Shown: positions 46,668 to 51,272 of the stretch, in pieces
How the letters are laid out: the number at the start of each line of letters is the position of its first letter
How positions within the stretch are numbered: the stretch's first letter is position 1
Source: Azolla pinnata
Lineage: Eukaryota; Streptophyta; Polypodiopsida; Salviniales; Salviniaceae
DNA length: 51,272 nt
Reading direction: 5' to 3'
NCBI GenBank assembly: GCA_037176905.1
Contig: JBBBWG010028854.1
Span: 5,046 to 56,317 of the forward strand
Notes under the pieces: generated by a model
Told to the model about the DNA's origin: nothing
What the model saw: only the letters and a program-made list of their open reading frames with translations
Database searches by the model: none
Made by a program: the position numbers and the translations under genes

Positions 46668-49004
46668 TCAGATCTCTGGAACTTGCGCGCTGACAGCGTC
46701 ATGCCGTTTAGTAGAGCCAACGGAGGAGGCAACGATATGCGACATCAACACATATGCAGCAGAATCACCCCCATCTAATTGGAGAGCATTTGCAAATGCT
46801 TGTTTGCCGAGTTCTTCCTTACCCAGATTTCTACATGCACCCAACACAGTGTTCCAAATAGCAAGATTAGCAGCAAATGGCATTCTTTCAATCATCATCA
46901 CTGCCTCGTTGACTCGGCCCCAACGACCGAATAGATCGACCACACAGCCATGATGTTGAAGAGTCGGAACCATTCCATAATCCCTGCTCATGGCAGCAAA
47001 GTAAGTTTGGCTCTTCTGACAATGACCCACCCGGCTGCACGCATTAAGAACGACGAGAAATGTTACTGGGTCTGGCTTTATGGATTCATCTATCATTTTG
47101 TCAAATGTGTAGAAAAGCTTTTCACACTCTCCGAGATGAGAATATCCGACAAGGAGCGAATTCCATGAGACGATATCTTGGACTGGAAGTTTCTTGAGTA
47201 CCTCCCGAGCAGTAAGAATAGAACCACACTTCGCATACATTTCAACCAAAGTGCTCCCAACAATAAGGTTACCCTCCAATATGCCTGTTTGGGCAACCTC
47301 AGCATGAATTTCACAACCTTTCCTCGTGGCTCCAATGCAACTACAAGCCTTCAAGCTGCAAGCATAAGTTACCGCATCAGGAAAGAAACCCTCCAGTTGC
47401 ATTTTTTCGAGATATTTAAGTGCTTCATGACCATACTCGCATTGTGAGAATCCCCCAATCATTGTATTCCATGATATCGTGTCTTTCTTTGAAAGATTAC
47501 TGAACACTTTCAGTGCATCGTAAACTAAGCCACATTTTGAATACATACTTATCAACGTGTTTCCAAGCACGATATTAGAGCCTAGTAATCCTTCTTTCTC
47601 TATACTTCCATGAATTTGTTTCCCTCTCTCCATTTCTCCTATAGAGCCACATGCTTTTAAGCTACATATGTAAGTAACAAGATTCGGATATATGCCCTCA
47701 TATTGCATGAGGTCAATGCATTCAAGCACTTGCAGAGCACATCCATATTCCGCATATCCTGAAATCATAGTAGTCCACGTGACAACATTCCGCACTGGAA
47801 GCTTATCAAACACTACTTGCGCCTGTATAAGTAATTCAAGCCTCACATACATAGAAACTAGAGCATTTCCAATAACAATATCTGTTTCAAGAAACCCCTC
47901 TTTTTCGATATCAATATGCAGAGCCCTCCCCTTCTCTACAGCCCCAATATCAGCACATGCTTTTAAGCAGTAAAGAAATGCAGTAGCATCCGGAGAGGCC
48001 CTTCTATGCTTCATTTGTTCAAACAGATTAAGTGCTTCCTCAGCTCTACCGTGTTCAACATATCCTACAATGAGTGTAGTGCAAACAACAACATTGGGGT
48101 CTTCTATCAAATCAAATACCTCCATTGCAATCCCGAGCAATTTGAATTTCACATACATATCTATAAGAGCACTAGCTAGAAAAGGGTTTGTGAAAAGAAG
48201 GCCCCTCCTTACAATCTCAGCATGTAAATCTCTAGCTTCACCAAGCATGTCCATATTACATAAAGACTTTAATATACAAACATATGTAACAGCATCTGGA
48301 AAGATGCCCTCAGATTGCATCTTTTTGAAACCCTCACGTGAGTCCTCAAAGAGTTCATGCTCAACATACCCAGTCAGTAATGCATTCCAAATGACCACAT
48401 TTCTACTTGGAAGCTTCTCAAATACCTCTTTTGCTTTTTCAAGAAATCCACATTTCGCATAGATATTGACCAACGCACTGCCAATATAAGGGTTTCCACT
48501 AAAACACCCTTTCTGGGAAATCTCATCATGTAAGGAAAAGACCTTACCTATGTCCTTTAGGCTAAAATAAGCCTTGAGTACAGAAACATAAGAGAAACCA
48601 TCTGGAGTTATCCCTTCACGTTGCATGAGATTAAAAATTTTGACAGCCTCCACTGGATGGTTATGGTTTGCATACGATGAAATGAGTGTATTCCAAGATA
48701 TAGAATCTCGAACCCGAAGACTAGAGAATGCTTCTCGTGCTTTTATAAGAGAGCCACATTGAGCATACATCTGAATCAAAGCGCTTCCTATGAAAAGGGC
48801 CTTCTTATCAAGAAATCCTGCCCTTGCAAGTTCGGCATGTATTTCCATACCATGTGCCATATCTCGTAGCTGAGAGCAAGCTTTGAGAAGAGCCACTGAA
48901 TCATGCTCGTTGAGATGAAAAGAGTTATCACTTCTCTTCTGAAGGTAAAGGTCAAGTGTGTGATGGTGCAGCTTCATTTTCCCATAACTTGTGATAGCAG
49001 ACAT
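46668..49004 (-). CDS. PLS-class PPR protein, E1-terminated, 778 aa, intronless
   Basis: A long intact frame of PLS triplets starting almost at the first residue: LLKACSQLRDMAHGMEIHAE, then ALIQMYAQCGSLIKAREAF and SWNTLISSYANHNHPVEAV, with five further triplets. The C-terminal part has HHGCVVDLFGRWGRVNEAVM, IWNTVLGACRNLG and an E1-like AAYVLMSHIVASSV before a short tail. It has no DYW deaminase domain, so if it edits RNA it would need a partner in trans. Every KAC-to-LH spacing I checked is the standard 12 residues, unlike the neighbouring PPR gene. The N-terminus lacks an evident organelle transit peptide; an upstream leader exon or a different start is possible. Confidence 0.92.
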   Translation of the reverse strand: MSAITSYGKMKLHHHTLDLYLQKRSDNSFHLNEHDSVALLKACSQLRDMAHGMEIHAELARAGFLDKKALFIGSALIQMYAQCGSLIKAREAFSSLRVRDSISWNTLISSYANHNHPVEAVKIFNLMQREGITPDGFSYVSVLKAYFSLKDIGKVFSLHDEISQKGCFSGNPYIGSALVNIYAKCGFLEKAKEVFEKLPSRNVVIWNALLTGYVEHELFEDSREGFKKMQSEGIFPDAVTYVCILKSLCNMDMLGEARDLHAEIVRRGLLFTNPFLASALIDMYVKFKLLGIAMEVFDLIEDPNVVVCTTLIVGYVEHGRAEEALNLFEQMKHRRASPDATAFLYCLKACADIGAVEKGRALHIDIEKEGFLETDIVIGNALVSMYVRLELLIQAQVVFDKLPVRNVVTWTTMISGYAEYGCALQVLECIDLMQYEGIYPNLVTYICSLKACGSIGEMERGKQIHGSIEKEGLLGSNIVLGNTLISMYSKCGLVYDALKVFSNLSKKDTISWNTMIGGFSQCEYGHEALKYLEKMQLEGFFPDAVTYACSLKACSCIGATRKGCEIHAEVAQTGILEGNLIVGSTLVEMYAKCGSILTAREVLKKLPVQDIVSWNSLLVGYSHLGECEKLFYTFDKMIDESIKPDPVTFLVVLNACSRVGHCQKSQTYFAAMSRDYGMVPTLQHHGCVVDLFGRWGRVNEAVMMIERMPFAANLAIWNTVLGACRNLGKEELGKQAFANALQLDGGDSAAYVLMSHIVASSVGSTKRHDAVSAQVPEI

Positions 49005-49423
49005 TCACAAAGGAATTGCTGCTACTTGATGAATGCATTTAAAATGAGCAGTCAATGGCATTCCAGATTCAACAATTGCAATGTGATAAGCGCATTCACA
49101 AAGAGCCATTTTCTCAAAACGATGAAATGGTTCCAAAAACAATCATTCCTGTGTAACGAGCCAGTCTCAAGCTATCAATTATTGTGTTTCCCTTTTTTGA
49201 TTACTCGTGTCAAAATCTTCAATCTTTCTAAAACATGAATCCAGAAGAAAAAACCTGCCTATCCACACAATGTGAAACAATTCTTCGTACATTTTATCCA
49301 TATTGCGTTGCCCTGTTCGTGCAGAATCTTTGATGTTCGTTCTGAGAAATACCACATATCTATGTTGTCTCACAGTATCCAGTTCCATGCATTTTCGATG
49401 CATCCCAGTGTGATTTTTAGGGT

Positions 49424-49465
49424 TTCTTCTTCTTCTTCTTCTTCTTCTTCTTCTTCTTCTTCTTC
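49424..49465. repeat. (TTC)n microsatellite
   Basis: About 42 bases of TTC triplets, preceded by TTTTAGGGTTTC. Confidence 0.95.
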
Positions 49466-49984
49466 ATCACGAAACATAATATCTAATGGGATCCCAACTT
49501 CTATAGCTGCTTCAGGAGGACTTTCAAAGTTTCCTCACAAGTTGCCTATTTGTCAGCAAGGAGCCGAAATGGGACCCGACTCGAGTTACAGCCATTCCCA
49601 CAAACGAAAGGAACCTTGACAGGGGATCGATCAGGCTCAAGATTGCCCCTACGCCATGCTGGAAGGCTTCTCCCCCTTTTTCCATTACGTTGATCCGAGA
49701 AGGCATCAATCAACAACATCCGCACATAGATCACCCACGATGATGATAACAGTAATTCGGACAGATCTGATTGCCAGTTGCCCTTAAATGGCGCAGATTA
49801 GGTGTGATCGTGGGGATCGATCAGCTCGGTTAGGCCCATGGCATACATCTGGAAGGCTCGCTGCGCTGCTGCCTTTCTACATACCACATCGCAGCTACGG
49901 GGAACACATCCATGGCTTGCTAAAGCTAGAATTTATTCTCTTGCCAAATGAAGAAATTCTTGCTAGCTTGAGTTGATGATGAGC

Positions 49985-50235
49985 ATTAGGTTCAGGTTTA
50001 GGGGGAAGATTCCAGGTCCAGGTCTAGGGAGATTCCAGGGTTCGGGTCTTAGGAGATTCCAATTCTAGGTCTAGGAAGATTCCAGGTCTGGGTCTTAGGA
50101 GATTCCAAGTCCAGGTCTAGGGAGATTCCGCATCCGGGTCTTAGGAGATTCCAAGTCTATTTCGGGTCTTAGGAGATTCCAGATCCGGGTCAAGGAAGAT
50201 TCCAGGTCCGGGTCTTAGGAGATTCCATGTCTATG
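49985..50235. repeat. Minisatellite with alternating 22-23-bp units
   Basis: Two related units alternate: one like GGTCTAGGAAGATTCCAGGT and one like GGGTCTTAGGAGATTCCAAG. They share AGATTCCA and make composite units of about 45 bases, roughly five to six times over 250 bases. Confidence 0.9.
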
Positions 50236-51272
50236 CAAGTCTAGGATGCTAATTTCCGTTGTGCCATGTTCCGATTTCGACAACAATATGGTGCAGGAAA
50301 TCGCGTGCACGATTCCAAGGTTTCTCGAGTGACCCAATAGGGGAGGGAATCTGCACGATTTATGAACGGTGGGTAGTGGAGCTCTCGGAGAAAGCTTGAA
50401 GCGCAATCCGGCTTCCTTTGGCTTTAGCTGAATTGGCCTGCATACGATACAGGACCAAACATTCTTGGCTCTAGCTTGCAAGTTCCACCCTTCAATTCTC
50501 CTTTCCCAACGTAGACAAGATGTTGTCACCGACATCTCTAGCTTGTATTTCCGAGAAAACGGGGATTTTTATGTCATCAGATCGCTCGGAGAAAACGGGG
50601 CCTTTGCATCCAATTCGATTCAGCCTCGCACTCGAAGGTCATCTTCGTGTGTGCTAGGTACCTATAACAAATCGGCACAAGAGTTGGGCAGCGATGAAAA
50701 CTTTCGGTAAGTGTGTCGGTGATTGCATCGAATTGTTAGAACTCAATTCCGTTTAATAGTGGCAGTGTCACGAAGAAAGTGATATCCAGCGCTCGGATCG
50801 AGCATGGCCCCACCAATGTAGAACTTAAAACCATCTTCATGTGATCCACTGGGAAAAGCTGCTACAAGTCATTCATGCCTCTTTGCCAAGCTTCAGAAGC
50901 TTTCATGGCGTCCGGCAAAGGCTCAAACAAATAGCTTTCTTAAATCCGCGATCCCTCCTAGCGCTTTCAGACCCTGGAGCAAGGCCTGAGCAGATGCCAT
51001 TGTGCAGTTGGAACCTCCGTCGAAACTGACCAACCCTTTCTTAAGTTTGCATGTTGTGCAAATACAACTCGAACTGAAGTGCAGTTGTCGAAGCGTCATC
51101 ACTTGACGCCTTTGAACTTGACTTTCTCGACAGGGCTCAGGACAAGCTACGTACGCGTCATGTGATCGAAGCCCTTTTTAAACACTCGATGTGTCTCCGA
51201 ATAACTGCGGAGAAACCTACTAATAAGCACCTTACTTAAGCACTTGATTAGAAAAGAAAGAACTACATACAT

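Larger units (their letters stand above)
49005..51272. other. Repeat-bearing right end, no supported gene
   Basis: It includes the upstream region of the 778-aa PPR gene, a (TTC)n tract (49424-49465), a GGTCTAGGAAGATTCCAGGT-type minisatellite (49985-50235) and about 1 kb of single-copy-looking sequence. An open stretch at 50432-50706 ends in a good-looking donor (TTTCG before GTAAGTG) but has no ATG or recognised family. Confidence 0.55.

Noticed and set aside
46322-46732. 136-codon minus-strand frame overlapping the 3' end of the 778-aa PPR gene
   Set aside because: No family match and out of frame with the PPR; likely chance in the PPR 3' flank.
50432-50706. Open stretch ending at a good splice donor near the right edge
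   Set aside because: No in-frame ATG, no recognised motif, and no matching downstream exon within the window. A 5' exon of a gene beyond the window remains possible.

Overview
This is nuclear DNA of a land plant. The evidence is two long intronless PLS-class pentatricopeptide-repeat (PPR) genes, a plant-type clathrin light chain, a plant-only DUF538 protein, a plastid-type DUF212 (PAP2-like) protein, a cytosolic tRNA-Ile(AAU), and plant-style introns of about 60 bp to 1.8 kb. PPR proteins with degenerate PLS repeats that stop in the E1 region, together with fairly high gene density and no recognisable LTR elements, fit a fern or other seed-free vascular plant with a modest genome. That placement is an inference; no marker gene settles it.

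Layout: 1-3204 is repeat-rich and gene-poor. 3205-23108 (+) is a 36-exon VPS13-family bridge-like lipid-transfer protein, predicted at 3288 aa, reconstructed here exon by exon with every splice phase consistent. 24242-27704 (+) is a six-exon METTL21-like methyltransferase (275 aa). 27705-31172 holds a Ser/Asp-type trinucleotide tract and a decayed tandem array of about 270-350 bp units, probably inside the 5' leader intron of the DUF538 gene (31173-31643, +). 33359-35730 (+) is a two-exon DUF212 protein whose single intron is a repeat array containing a copy of the exon end with its splice donor, and a 100-N assembly gap. 37885-39987 (+) is the three-exon clathrin light chain, followed by an 80-bp tandem repeat and the tRNA-Ile gene (40861-40934). 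On the minus strand lie two PPR genes, 41236-45315 (1359 aa) and 46668-49004 (778 aa), separated by a degenerate telomere-like tract. 49005-51272 has microsatellites and a minisatellite but no supported gene.

The genes do not form an operon or an obvious pathway cluster: membrane lipid transfer, endocytosis, protein methylation, plastid membrane function and organelle RNA processing sit side by side. The most unusual protein feature is in the 1359-aa PPR protein. Seven consecutive PPR triplets carry a 6-16-residue insertion at the same place in the motif, while the flanking triplets and the neighbouring PPR gene keep the usual spacing. No viral, LTR-retrotransposon, CRISPR or toxin element was recognised.
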